DNA of 12,420 bases from an uncultured Eubacteriales bacterium (GTDB lineage Bacteria > Bacillota > Clostridia > TANB77 > CAG-508). Positions 1 to 6,492 of the stretch are shown here, piece by piece. A model generated the notes under the pieces. It did no database searches, was not told the DNA's origin, and saw only the letters and a list, made by a program, of their open reading frames with translations. Where the stretch lies: NCBI GenBank assembly GCA_902760765.1, contig CACWHO010000038.1:1-12420 (forward strand), written 5' to 3'. Each line of letters begins with the position of its first letter. Within the stretch, counting starts at the first letter, position 1. A program made the translations under genes and the position numbers.

Positions 1-563
1 TTTGGAATACCAGCAAGCATTGTAGCTTCATCAAGAGTTAAATCTTTTGGTTCTTTGTTATAATATCCTTTACTAGCCTGTCCAATACCATAATAGCCAT
101 TTCCAAAATATGCAGAATTAACATATATTTCAAAAATTTCCTTCTTAGAATAATTTTTTTCTATATCATATGCTGCAAGTATTTCACCTAATTTTCTTAA
201 AAAAGTTTGTTCTTGATTAAAAACAATATTTTTTGCAACTTGTTGTGTAATTGTACTTCCACCTTCTTGAAGTTCTTTATTTTTAATATTTGTAAATGTA
301 GCCCTTGCAAGTGCAATAAAATCAACAGCACCATGGTCATAGAATCTATGGTCTTCTACTGCAATAACTGCATTTCTATAATTAACAGACATATCATCAA
401 AAGAAACAAAATCACTTTTTTTCGTTACTTCTTCAACTCTTGTAATTAATGGCTTTTGCTTTAGTTGATATGAATAATAAATTTGTCCTACTAAAAATAA
501 AAGAGATATAATTATTATGATTAATATTATAATCATAAAAAGTAATTTTCTAAAAAATTTCAT
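1..563 (-). CDS. Penicillin-binding protein, GT51 peptidoglycan glycosyltransferase domain (C-terminal part outside window)
   Basis: The first 187 residues are visible and the gene runs off the window start. Residues 8-27 form one membrane segment after a short basic start (a signal anchor). The lipid II glycosyltransferase motifs follow in order: EDHRFYDHG at 70-78 with the catalytic Glu70, GGSTITQQ at 101-108, RKLGE at 123-127, and EIYVNSAYFGNGYYG from about 145. This family polymerises glycan strands on the outer face of the membrane. The visible part cannot tell a bifunctional class A PBP (transpeptidase further on) from a monofunctional glycosyltransferase. The ATG at 561-563 is chosen because AAAGG lies 8 bases upstream. 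A good sigma-A promoter lies at 651-679. Confidence 0.93.
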   Translation of the reverse strand, partial: MKFFRKLLFMIIILIIIIISLLFLVGQIYYSYQLKQKPLITRVEEVTKKSDFVSFDDMSVNYRNAVIAVEDHRFYDHGAVDFIALARATFTNIKNKELQEGGSTITQQVAKNIVFNQEQTFLRKLGEILAAYDIEKNYSKKEIFEIYVNSAYFGNGYYGIGQASKGYYNKEPKDLTLDEATMLAGIP

Positions 564-650
564 AATTATAGCCTTTCGTATTATTGGTAGCGTTAACTAA
601 AATGTATTTTTTAATAAATTATTTAATACTACCTATTTAAAATCAATTAT

Positions 651-679
651 ATTATATATAAAAAACATATAAAAATCAA
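651..679 (-). promoter_or_regulatory. Predicted sigma-A promoter of the penicillin-binding protein gene
   Basis: On the minus strand, TTGATT (679-674) and TATAAT (656-651) are separated by exactly 17 bases. Transcription would start near 644, giving a leader of about 80 bases before the ATG at 563. The gene upstream (734-1378) reads the same way, so some read-through is also possible; no clear terminator is seen between them. Confidence 0.6.
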
Positions 680-733
680 TGAGATTATAATAGTTAGTTA
701 GAATTTTAAATTAAAAAATGACTTAAAAAAATA

Positions 734-1378
734 CTAATACTTTTGATACTCTCCATTTTTATATATAAATAAGTCACCTTCTTTGCAATCATTTAACAAT
801 TCTTCAGGAAAATCTATTTCTTCGAATCCCTCATTATCTTTATTTGTAACATAAATATGTCCATCTATTCTTTTACTTTGTAAATATTCTTTTTGCTCTT
901 CTAATAATTCATTTTTCATGTTGTTTATTTCTATAGAAACTTCATTAGTTGCTTTTTCATCTAAAATATAATTGTCTCCTGATTTTCTTAAAACACTTCC
1001 AATTGAGGTTTCATTAGGTAAATTCTCTGTGTTTACTTCTATAATAGAACTACTTTTGCCTTTTTCACAAATACATAAATTATAGATATGTTCATCTTTA
1101 GAATTTCTGTCAAAAATATAGTACATTGTGTCATTATTCATATTTCTACTTGCATAATTATTCAAAATGTTAAGCCTTTCAATAAGCATTTTATCTCTAT
1201 ATTTTGTAATTATTTTGTTTCCATTATAAGTAGGATTAAGCATGGTAATATTTTCCCTTTCATATATATTTGTTGAGATATTGTTTTCCAAATAATTTTG
1301 TAATTCTTTCATGAAGTTATGTACAAAATTATTGCTTTTTAAGCCATTAACTATGTTATTTATTAAATCTAAATCCAA
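734..1378 (-). CDS. Hypothetical protein, 214 aa, possibly with DUF3006-like segments
   Basis: Not firmly recognised. The protein has no signal peptide or membrane segment, is acidic at the end and rich in Asn, Glu and Lys, so it is probably cytoplasmic. Two stretches resemble the short beta-strand pattern of DUF3006 proteins (strand, 'LP', 'xGD/GSV', strand, charged helix): about 106-160 (ENLPNETSIGSVLRK, then a helix with ELLEEQKEY) and 170-214 (FPEELLNDCKEGDLFIY). This similarity is only by eye. The start is TTG at 1378; an in-frame TGA lies just upstream, and AGGAG sits 11 bases before the TTG, a slightly long spacing. It has its own near-consensus promoter (1459-1488) and a leader with two stem-loops. 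Confidence 0.7.
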   Translation of the reverse strand: MDLDLINNIVNGLKSNNFVHNFMKELQNYLENNISTNIYERENITMLNPTYNGNKIITKYRDKMLIERLNILNNYASRNMNNDTMYYIFDRNSKDEHIYNLCICEKGKSSSIIEVNTENLPNETSIGSVLRKSGDNYILDEKATNEVSIEINNMKNELLEEQKEYLQSKRIDGHIYVTNKDNEGFEEIDFPEELLNDCKEGDLFIYKNGEYQKY

Positions 1379-1398
1379 TAAAAATCACTCTCCTATTA

Positions 1399-1439
1399 AA
1401 ATTTTCGTTTTGGAAAATTTGCTATTGAAAAATAGCAAA
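1399..1439 (-). promoter_or_regulatory. Two overlapping stem-loops in the leader of the 214-aa gene; the first may also terminate the nuclease gene
   Basis: On the minus strand, a perfect 9-bp stem with a 4-base loop (TTTGCTATT / AATAGCAAA, 1439-1418) is followed by TTTTCC. A second stem of 8 bp with a 6-base loop (AAATTTTC / GAAAATTT, 1420-1399) comes next. They share bases 1418-1420, so both cannot be fully paired at once. They lie downstream of the nuclease stop codon (1489-1491) and also downstream of the promoter at 1459-1488, so they are part of the 5' leader of the 214-aa gene. The stems are A/U-rich and weak. Confidence 0.4.
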
Positions 1440-1458
1440 AAGAAATAAATATAGAGTG

Positions 1459-1488
1459 ATTATATATTATCTTTACATAATTTGTCAA
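1459..1488 (-). promoter_or_regulatory. Near-consensus sigma-A promoter for the 214-aa gene
   Basis: On the minus strand, TTGACA (1488-1483) and TATAAT (1464-1459) are both perfect consensus hexamers, 18 bases apart. The -35 begins directly after the stop codon of the nuclease gene. The predicted transcript starts near 1452, about 73 bases before the TTG start. Confidence 0.7.
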
Positions 1489-2235
1489 CTAGTTTTTAAT
1501 TAATTCACCTGTTTTATAATCTATATTTGCTCCAGGTTGTACATTATAAACAAAGACATTAAATGATAGCTTTCCATTGTCTTCTACAGAATATGCTTCC
1601 ATTTCTACACCAGTAGTTAAAAGGTTTGTATCTTTATAAATAGGTGTAACTCTGTATAAAACATGATTATTTTTATTTTTGTCCATATATTCATTAACTT
1701 GCATTTCGATTGGTAACATACCTTGCACATTAAAATACCTTGTTCCAGTGATTAAATTTTTTTCATTAGCGTCTTCATCTGTTAAACTATGTGCTATTAA
1801 GTGGCATCTATTATATAAATATTCTCCATTAAATTTAGTTTGTTTCCAGCCAGTTGGATGAATATTACTAATATTTCCTCTTTTATCTCCAGTTTTAGGC
1901 ATTGTTTCTTTGCAAATATTTGCATATGCAACACCACATCTTCCTAAAATATCTAATTCACTATAATGTTCAAAAGCTTCTGTTGTGTAATCATCTTCAT
2001 TGAAATATGGTTTATTATCATTAATTTTGATGCGAATTTCGTTATTATAATCTGGTATATTTTCTAAACTAGAATATGTAATATCATTTGAAATGTTATT
2101 ATAATTTTTAGTATCATTTGTTTTGTAATCAGGCTTTTCAATAAAATATGATAAAATTGCTATGATTACAAATATTATTAAAAGTGTTATTAATTGTTGT
2201 TGATTTAATTTTTTATTTTTTCTTTTTCTACTCAT
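1489..2235 (-). CDS. Membrane-anchored DNA/RNA non-specific endonuclease
   Basis: 248 residues with a very basic N-terminus, one membrane segment at about 14-31, a low-complexity Asn/Asp linker, and a beta-beta-alpha-metal nuclease domain from about 65 to the end. The active-site motif appears as NRCH (142-145) where the family usually has DRGH; His145 is the general base. Asn169 in the sequence GTRYFNVQG fits the metal ligand. It resembles the streptococcal EndA-type DNA-entry nuclease group, so DNA degradation at the cell surface (competence, nutrition or defence) is inferred. An in-frame ATG at 2242-2244 directly abuts the AAAGGA ribosome site. The next ATG (2233-2235) lies 8 bases after it and is preferred here. 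Confidence 0.88.
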   Translation of the reverse strand: MSRKRKNKKLNQQQLITLLIIFVIIAILSYFIEKPDYKTNDTKNYNNISNDITYSSLENIPDYNNEIRIKINDNKPYFNEDDYTTEAFEHYSELDILGRCGVAYANICKETMPKTGDKRGNISNIHPTGWKQTKFNGEYLYNRCHLIAHSLTDEDANEKNLITGTRYFNVQGMLPIEMQVNEYMDKNKNNHVLYRVTPIYKDTNLLTTGVEMEAYSVEDNGKLSFNVFVYNVQPGANIDYKTGELIKN

Positions 2236-2320
2236 TTGTTTCATCCTTTTGTGAAATTATATCATATGCTTTTAGAAGTATCAATGTAATTTTTAATACA
2301 AACAAAAATTTGCAAAAATA

Positions 2321-2349
2321 TTGACTTTTAAATTTATAACTTATATAAT
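2321..2349 (+). promoter_or_regulatory. Predicted sigma-A promoter of the HD hydrolase gene
   Basis: TTGACT (2321-2326) and TATAAT (2344-2349) are separated by exactly 17 bases. The leader from about 2356 to 2438 is about 80 bases and contains a long stem (2374-2412). Confidence 0.65.
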
Positions 2350-2373
2350 ATACAAAAATAAAAAAATTAAAAT

Positions 2374-2412
2374 AGTGTTGAGTAATTTATAAGAAGTATT
2401 TTATTTAACACT
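2374..2412 (+). promoter_or_regulatory. 12-bp stem-loop in the leader of the HD hydrolase gene
   Basis: AGTGTTGAGTAA (2374-2385) pairs with TTATTTAACACT (2401-2412) over 12 positions, two of them G-U, around a 15-base loop. The stem is followed by an A/G-rich run and the strong ribosome site AGGGGG about 8 bases before the ATG. No T-run follows, so it is not a terminator. It may stabilise the mRNA or bind a regulator. No known riboswitch class is recognised. Confidence 0.35.
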
Positions 2413-2438
2413 AGCAAAGCGAAGCAGGGGGAATTAAA

Positions 2439-3002
2439 ATGAACGAAAATAAGGAAAAATTTTTAGGATTATTAAAACAAGTAAAAAGAGAAGGAATAGA
2501 TGATTTAATAGAATTTATAGAAAAAACAGACTTTTTTACAGCACCAGCAAGTACAAGATTTCATGGAGATTATGAAGGGGGATTATTAGAACATAGTTTA
2601 AAAGTATATGAAATTTTGAAACACAAAGTAGAAACAAGTATTGAGCCTTTAAATGTAGCCCCAGAAACACTTATAATTGTGCCATTATTACATGATTTGT
2701 GTAAAGCAAATTTTTATAAAGTAGATTATAGAAATGCAAAAAATGCACTAGGAGTATGGGAAAAAGTTCCATATTATACAGTTGATGACACAATTCCTTA
2801 TGGACATGGAGAAAAATCTGTTATGATGATAACAGAATATATGAAACTAACACCAGAAGAAAAATATTCAATTCGTTGGCACATGGGTTATACAGAGCCA
2901 AAAGAATTATATAATACAATTGGAGCAGCATATAAAAAATACCCACTTGCATTATTGATGCATGAAGCAGATTTAGAGGCAACATATTTTTATGATATTT
3001 AA
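2439..3002 (+). CDS. HD-domain metal-dependent hydrolase
   Basis: 187 residues, cytoplasmic, no membrane segment. The HD signature is complete: His52 in GGLLEHS, His85-Asp86 in LLHDLCK, His123 in YGHGEKS, His148 in WHMG and Asp178 in HEAD. These ligands hold one or two metal ions in HD phosphohydrolases, which act on phosphodiesters or nucleotides. The GGLLEHS form recalls the HD domain of YhaM-type 3'-5' exonucleases, but the N-terminal nucleic-acid binding domain of YhaM is absent. The substrate cannot be read from the sequence. The gene has its own promoter and a strong AGGGGG ribosome site. The recombination genes ruvA and rarA follow on the same strand. Confidence 0.85.
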   Translation: MNENKEKFLGLLKQVKREGIDDLIEFIEKTDFFTAPASTRFHGDYEGGLLEHSLKVYEILKHKVETSIEPLNVAPETLIIVPLLHDLCKANFYKVDYRNAKNALGVWEKVPYYTVDDTIPYGHGEKSVMMITEYMKLTPEEKYSIRWHMGYTEPKELYNTIGAAYKKYPLALLMHEADLEATYFYDI

Positions 3003-3083
3003 AGAATATTAAAGTATATAAATAAGAATATTTATTTTAAAAAATTGGACAATCAGAGTAAAAAAATATCGAGGAGGAACTAT

Positions 3084-3705
3084 ATGTTAGCATATATTAA
3101 AGGAACATTAGAAATGAAAATGACAGGATATGTTGTAATTGATGTTGGTGGACTTCGGTTACAAAATATATATGTCAGATTCAGGAATTGAAAAAATAGG
3201 AAATATAGGAGATATTGTAAAAGTACATACATATTATAGAGTTAGAGAAGATGATATAAGTATTTTTGGATTTAATACATTGGAAGAATTAAAAATGTTT
3301 GAACTTTTAATATCTGTAAGTGGTGTTGGAGCAAAAACAGCTGTAAGCATGCTTTCTGTTTGTGAGCCAACAGATTTTGCACTTGCTATTATTTCAGAAG
3401 ATGTAAAAACATTAACACAAATTCCAGGGATTGGTGCAAAATCTGCACAAAGAATTATTTTGGAATTAAAAGATAAAATAAAGAAAGAACAACAAATTGA
3501 AGAATTAACGTCAAAGGCAAAAGATGAAAAATCAAAAGTACAAGTTGCATTTGAAAAGAACCAAAAATTAGAAGAAGCAATGTCAGCTCTTCAAGTTTTA
3601 GGATATAATAAGAGAGAAATTGAAAAGGCATTTAGCAATATTGATAAAGAAAATTTAAGCACAGAAGATTTAATTAGAAAAAGCTTGGCAGTATTAGGAA
3701 AATAG
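3084..3705 (+). pseudogene. ruvA: Holliday junction branch migration protein RuvA, interrupted by a one-base frameshift
   Basis: RuvA binds Holliday junctions as a tetramer and loads the RuvB motor. The start at 3084 has a perfect GAGGAGG site, and the first 23 residues (MLAYIKGTLE ... VVIDVGG) are typical RuvA, but this frame stops at 3190. The rest continues in the next frame from about 3157 (GYKIYMSDSG ...) to 3705. It holds both helix-hairpin-helix motifs (SVSGVGAKTA, QIPGIGAKSAQR) and the C-terminal RuvB-contacting domain (ALQVLGYNKREIEKA). Removing one base near 3154-3156 restores a GGLGY join and a 206-residue protein of normal length. All other parts look intact, so a sequencing or assembly error is quite possible, and a real recent mutation is the other option. 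No ruvB follows. Confidence 0.88.
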
Positions 3706-3730
3706 AATTAATTTAAAATTATAAAAAATG

Positions 3731-3755
3731 AAACTGTCACAAATTGTGACTCTTT
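3731..3755 (+). terminator. Perfect inverted repeat between ruvA and rarA, possible weak terminator or operator
   Basis: GTCACAA and TTGTGAC pair around a single central A (3736-3750). Beyond a two-base mismatch, AAA (3731-3733) and TTT (3753-3755) can extend the stem. It lies 25 bases after the ruvA stop and 45 bases before the rarA start. With only a short T-run it may be a weak terminator, or a dyad operator; the sequence does not decide. Confidence 0.4.
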
Positions 3756-3800
3756 AAATTGAAGTCAATTATTAAAACAAATAAAAAAGAAGGAATTAAA

Positions 3801-5078
3801 TTGGATAAAAATCAACCACTAGCATACAGAATGAGACCTAGAACACTTGATGAATATGTTGGTCAAGAACATGTACTTGGAAAAGACAAAATATTATATA
3901 GAACAATTAAAGCAGATAGACTATCAAGTATCATATTATTTGGGCCTCCAGGATGTGGAAAAACATCACTTGCAAAAGTAATTAGTGAGACAACAAAATA
4001 TAAATTTTATAAAATAAATGCAGTAACAGCAGGAGTATCAGATATAAAAAAAGTTATAGAAGAAACACAAAATTTTATGATAAATCCAGCTGGAAAGAGC
4101 ATTTTATTTATTGATGAAATTCATAGATTCAACAAACTACAACAAGATGCATTATTGCCGTATGTTGAAAATGGACTAATTATATTGATTGGAGCAACAA
4201 CAGAAAATCCATATTTTGAAGTAAACAAAGCTCTAATATCTAGGTCAATGGTTATAAAATTAGAGCCATTAACAGAAGAAAACATTTTCCAAATTTTAAA
4301 AAATGCTTTAAAAAGAGAAGATGGTTTAGGAGAATATAATATAAAAATTGAAGATGAAACATTAAGGAAATTAGCAATTATTGCAAATGGAGATGTTAGA
4401 ACAGCATTAAATGGATTAGAAATTGCAGTACTTACAACAAATATGGAAAGTGATGGATATATCCATATAACAGATGAAATAATTAAGAATTGTGTGCAAG
4501 AAAGAAAATCAGTTTTTGATAAAAATGGAGATACACATTATGACAATATTAGTGCATTTATTAAATCTATGAGAGGTTCAGACCCTGATGCTACAATATT
4601 TTATTTAGCAAGAGCATTAAATGGTGGAGAAGATCCAATGTTTTTAGCTAGAAGAATTACAATATGTGCATCAGAAGATGTTGGTATGGCAAATCCAAAT
4701 GCACTTGTTGTTGCAAATTCAGCAATGCAGGCAGTTCATACAATTGGAATGCCAGAGGCAAGAATTTTACTTGCAGAAGCGGCAGTTTATGTTGCAGTTT
4801 CACCAAAATCAAATGCAAGTTATTTGGCAATAGATAAAGCCTTAGATGATGTAAAAAATAATGATACTGGGACAATTCCAATGCACATTCGTAATGCACC
4901 AATTGAAGATATGAAAAAATTAGGATATCACGAAGGATATTTATATCCACATGATTTTCCAAAACATTGGGTTGAGCAACAATATTTGCCAGATAAAAGA
5001 ATTGGTACAAAATATTATATTCCAGATGAAAATATAGATAAAAAATTAAATGAATACCAAAATTTTAAAAAAGAATAA
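3801..5078 (+). CDS. rarA: Replication-associated recombination protein A (RarA/MgsA), AAA+ ATPase
   Basis: 425 residues with the chosen start, matching the usual length of this clamp-loader-like family. The N-terminus PLAYRMRPRTLDEYVGQEH is typical. Walker A is GPPGCGKTS at 48-56, Walker B is FIDEIHRF with Asp105-Glu106, sensor 1 is GATTEN at 131-136, and SRS at 147-149 holds the arginine finger. The C-terminal tetramerisation half is complete (e.g. ARRITICASEDVG, KHWVEQQYLPD). RarA acts at stalled replication forks with single-strand binding protein and RecA. The TTG at 3801 is preferred over TTG 3759: AAGGA lies 6 bases before it, and the protein then begins where the family begins. Confidence 0.95.
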   Translation: MDKNQPLAYRMRPRTLDEYVGQEHVLGKDKILYRTIKADRLSSIILFGPPGCGKTSLAKVISETTKYKFYKINAVTAGVSDIKKVIEETQNFMINPAGKSILFIDEIHRFNKLQQDALLPYVENGLIILIGATTENPYFEVNKALISRSMVIKLEPLTEENIFQILKNALKREDGLGEYNIKIEDETLRKLAIIANGDVRTALNGLEIAVLTTNMESDGYIHITDEIIKNCVQERKSVFDKNGDTHYDNISAFIKSMRGSDPDATIFYLARALNGGEDPMFLARRITICASEDVGMANPNALVVANSAMQAVHTIGMPEARILLAEAAVYVAVSPKSNASYLAIDKALDDVKNNDTGTIPMHIRNAPIEDMKKLGYHEGYLYPHDFPKHWVEQQYLPDKRIGTKYYIPDENIDKKLNEYQNFKKE

Positions 5079-5104
5079 TAATATTTTGGTAATTGTTCAA
5101 ATAT

Positions 5105-5242
5105 ATATAAAAAAGTATCATTTAAAATTATTTTAAAGTTAGTGAGGATCGTTCAAAAATTCTCAAAAGTTTGTAAAAACTTTTGTAAGAATTTTTAGAA
5201 TGAGGAACTTTATAAATAATTTTAAATGATACTTTTTTATAT
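5105..5242. repeat. 138-bp imperfect palindrome downstream of rarA
   Basis: The outer arms 5105-5133 and 5214-5242 are about 29 bp with essentially perfect pairing. Each contains six A or T, then GTATCATTTAAAATTATTT or its complement. Pairing resumes inside (AAAATTCT and AAAAGTTT with their complements) after small bulges, so nearly the whole segment can fold into one hairpin. The right arm ends in six T, so it could terminate rarA transcription. For an ordinary terminator it is unusually long; a MITE-like or other dispersed palindromic element is an alternative. No second copy is seen in this window. Confidence 0.6.
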
Positions 5243-5291
5243 TATATTGAATATTTACCATAATGAAATAGAATAAAAAAGAAAAATTTGG

Positions 5292-5324
5292 AAAGCCTAC
5301 TAAAATAAGTAGGCTTTTATTATT
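5292..5324 (+). terminator. Rho-independent terminator after the rarA block
   Basis: AAAGCCTACT (5292-5301) and AGTAGGCTTT (5308-5317) form a perfect 10-bp stem with a 6-base loop, followed by TATTATT. It separates rarA from the TauE/SafE pair and would also work weakly in the reverse direction. Confidence 0.75.
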
Positions 5325-5351
5325 TAATATTTAGAAATGCTGGAGTTTAAA

Positions 5352-5708
5352 TTGAAAAAATTTATAAAAATAATTATTTTAGGATTTTTTGCTGGAATTA
5401 TAAACGGATTTTTTTCAACAGGTGGCGGACTTATTTTAGTTCCTGGATTCACATATTTATTAAAATTGAATGCACAAAAATCAAGAGGAACAACGATTTT
5501 TTGTATTTTACCAATGGTAATTACAAGCAGTTTTTTCTATTATAAGGGTAGTTTTATAAACTGGAAAATATCTATTCTTTGTGGAATTGGTGGAGCAATA
5601 GGTGGATTCATTGGAGCAAAATTGTTAAAAAAATTGCCATCAAAAATTTTGAAAATTATCTTTTCAATTTTTTTAATTTATGTATCATTTAGAATGTTGT
5701 TTATTTAA
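5352..5708 (+). CDS. TauE/SafE-family membrane protein, first half-size subunit
   Basis: 118 residues and almost entirely membrane: four hydrophobic segments. The N-terminal family signature is clear (GFFAGIINGFFSTGGGLILVPG, then RGTTIFCILPM) and a Gly-rich segment GGAIGGFIGAKLLKKLP follows. TauE/SafE proteins export sulfite, sulfoacetate or other small organosulfur anions and are normally about 250 residues with an internal repeat; this protein is one repeat. The next gene is the other repeat, so a heteromeric transporter is inferred. The TTG at 5352 is preferred to the ATG at 5337, because GGAG lies 6 bases before the TTG while the ATG has no ribosome site. The substrate is unknown. Confidence 0.85.
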   Translation: MKKFIKIIILGFFAGIINGFFSTGGGLILVPGFTYLLKLNAQKSRGTTIFCILPMVITSSFFYYKGSFINWKISILCGIGGAIGGFIGAKLLKKLPSKILKIIFSIFLIYVSFRMLFI

Positions 5709-5729
5709 GATATTTACAAAAGGTTGAAA

Positions 5730-5760
5730 GTAATATCAACAATAAATTTGTTGTCATTAC
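5730..5760 (+). promoter_or_regulatory. Stem-loop between the two TauE/SafE genes
   Basis: GTAAT/ATTAC (5730-5734, 5756-5760) and CAACAA/TTGTTG (5737-5742, 5748-5753) form a two-part stem with a small internal loop and a 5-base loop. No T-run follows directly. It may stabilise the first gene's mRNA or act as a partial terminator between the two half-transporters. Confidence 0.35.
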
Positions 5761-5812
5761 ATATTATGACTTTTTGTAGTAGATTTGTGGATTAGAAGGA
5801 ACATAGTTAAAT

Positions 5813-6196
5813 ATGGGTGAAATATTAATAGGTATTATTTCAGGAATTGTTAGTGGACTTGGTATGGGTGGTGGCACAATTTTAATTCTTTTATTAACAA
5901 TTGTTATGAAATTAGAACAGCATGTTGCACAAGCTGCAAATTTGATTTTCTTTATACCAACATCTGTTGTTGCAATAATTGTAAATTTGAAGAATAAAAA
6001 TGTTGAATTAAAACCTGCAATTTTGGTTTCAATTTTTGGAATTTTAGGTTCAATAATTGGTGCTAGATTTTCTGTAAATACAAATGTAAAAATTTTAAGA
6101 AAAGCATTTGCAGTATTTTTGCTTGTTATAGTAATACATGAAATATATACTATAATAAAAGAGAATAAAAAAATAAAAACTAGACAAAATAAATAA
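5813..6196 (+). CDS. TauE/SafE-family membrane protein, second half-size subunit
   Basis: 127 residues with about four membrane segments. It repeats the family signature: GIVSGLGMGGGTILILLL near the start, QAANLIFFIPTSVVAIIVNLKN in the middle, then a Gly-rich segment and a basic C-terminus that is probably cytoplasmic. It is clearly related to the gene 104 bases upstream, so the two probably assemble into one exporter in place of the usual single 250-residue chain. An in-frame TAG at 5804-5806 fixes the start near the ATG at 5813; AAGGA lies 12 bases upstream, a long spacing that suggests modest translation. Confidence 0.85.
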   Translation: MGEILIGIISGIVSGLGMGGGTILILLLTIVMKLEQHVAQAANLIFFIPTSVVAIIVNLKNKNVELKPAILVSIFGILGSIIGARFSVNTNVKILRKAFAVFLLVIVIHEIYTIIKENKKIKTRQNK

Positions 6197-6220
6197 AAAA
6201 GTAGAAAGGATTTGAGATAT

Positions 6221-6361
6221 ATGAAATTTTTAAAAGGTTTTGTAGTTGGTGGAATTATAACAACAGGAGTTTTTATGATGTGTAATGATTCTAAAATGAT
6301 GAACAAAAATAAAATGGTAAAAATGGGAAGACAATTTGCAAAAAAAGTAGGAATAATCTAA
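6221..6361 (+). CDS. Small membrane-anchored protein, 46 aa
   Basis: A short gene with a good AAAGGA site 10 bases before the ATG. The protein starts MKFLKGFVVGGIITTGVFMM, one hydrophobic segment with small residues, followed by a Met/Lys/Asn-rich basic tail (KMMNKNKMVKMGRQFAKKVGII). This layout resembles the small YtxH-like proteins with one N-terminal segment and a basic cytoplasmic tail that are common in Clostridia, but no function is known to me. It lies 24 bases after the second TauE/SafE gene and may be cotranscribed. The last codons and the stop lie inside an exact 33-bp tandem duplication. Confidence 0.75.
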   Translation: MKFLKGFVVGGIITTGVFMMCNDSKMMNKNKMVKMGRQFAKKVGII

Positions 6362-6398
6362 AAATAATTTGCAAAAAAAGTAGGAATAATCTAAAAAT
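6333..6398 (+). repeat. Exact 33-bp tandem duplication across the stop codon of the 46-aa gene
   Basis: Bases 6333-6365 and 6366-6398 are identical and adjacent. The first copy holds the codons for FAKKVGII and the stop; the second lies in the 3' untranslated region. The unit is a multiple of three but contains the stop codon, so the protein is unchanged. Perfect identity implies recent replication slippage. Confidence 0.95.
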
Positions 6399-6457
6399 AA
6401 CATTTATATTATTGTAATTTATTTTGTATGTTAAGCTATTAATTAGTAAAAATCAAT

Positions 6458-6488
6458 AAAAAGGACTGCTAAACTAGCAGTCCTTTTT
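6458..6488. terminator. Strong bidirectional terminator between convergent genes
   Basis: A perfect 14-bp stem, AAAAAGGACTGCTA with its complement, has a 3-base loop (6472-6474). It is T-rich on the plus strand (TTTTT) and symmetrically on the minus strand. It sits between the 46-aa gene (plus) and the Cys-rich gene (minus) and should end both transcripts. Confidence 0.9.
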
Positions 6489-6492
6489 AGAA

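Noticed and set aside
2242..2244. The first ATG of the nuclease as start
   Set aside because: The AAAGGA site abuts this ATG directly, leaving no spacing, while the in-frame ATG at 2233-2235 has normal spacing.
3150..3160. Programmed ribosomal frameshift in ruvA
   Set aside because: No slippery heptamer or following structure is visible, and RuvA is not known to use frameshifting; an indel is simpler.
3139..3705. A separate 188-residue protein starting at TTG 3139
   Set aside because: Its first residues are only a shifted reading of RuvA domain I; the true start with GAGGAGG is at 3084 and a one-base indel explains both frames.
4657..5010. 117-codon open frame on the minus strand inside rarA
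   Set aside because: rarA is continuous and well conserved here; the antisense frame is a by-product of its codon use.
5764..6306. 180-codon open frame on the minus strand opposite the second TauE/SafE gene
   Set aside because: It is antisense to a gene with a clear family signature, has low-complexity hydrophobic content, and has no ribosome site of its own.
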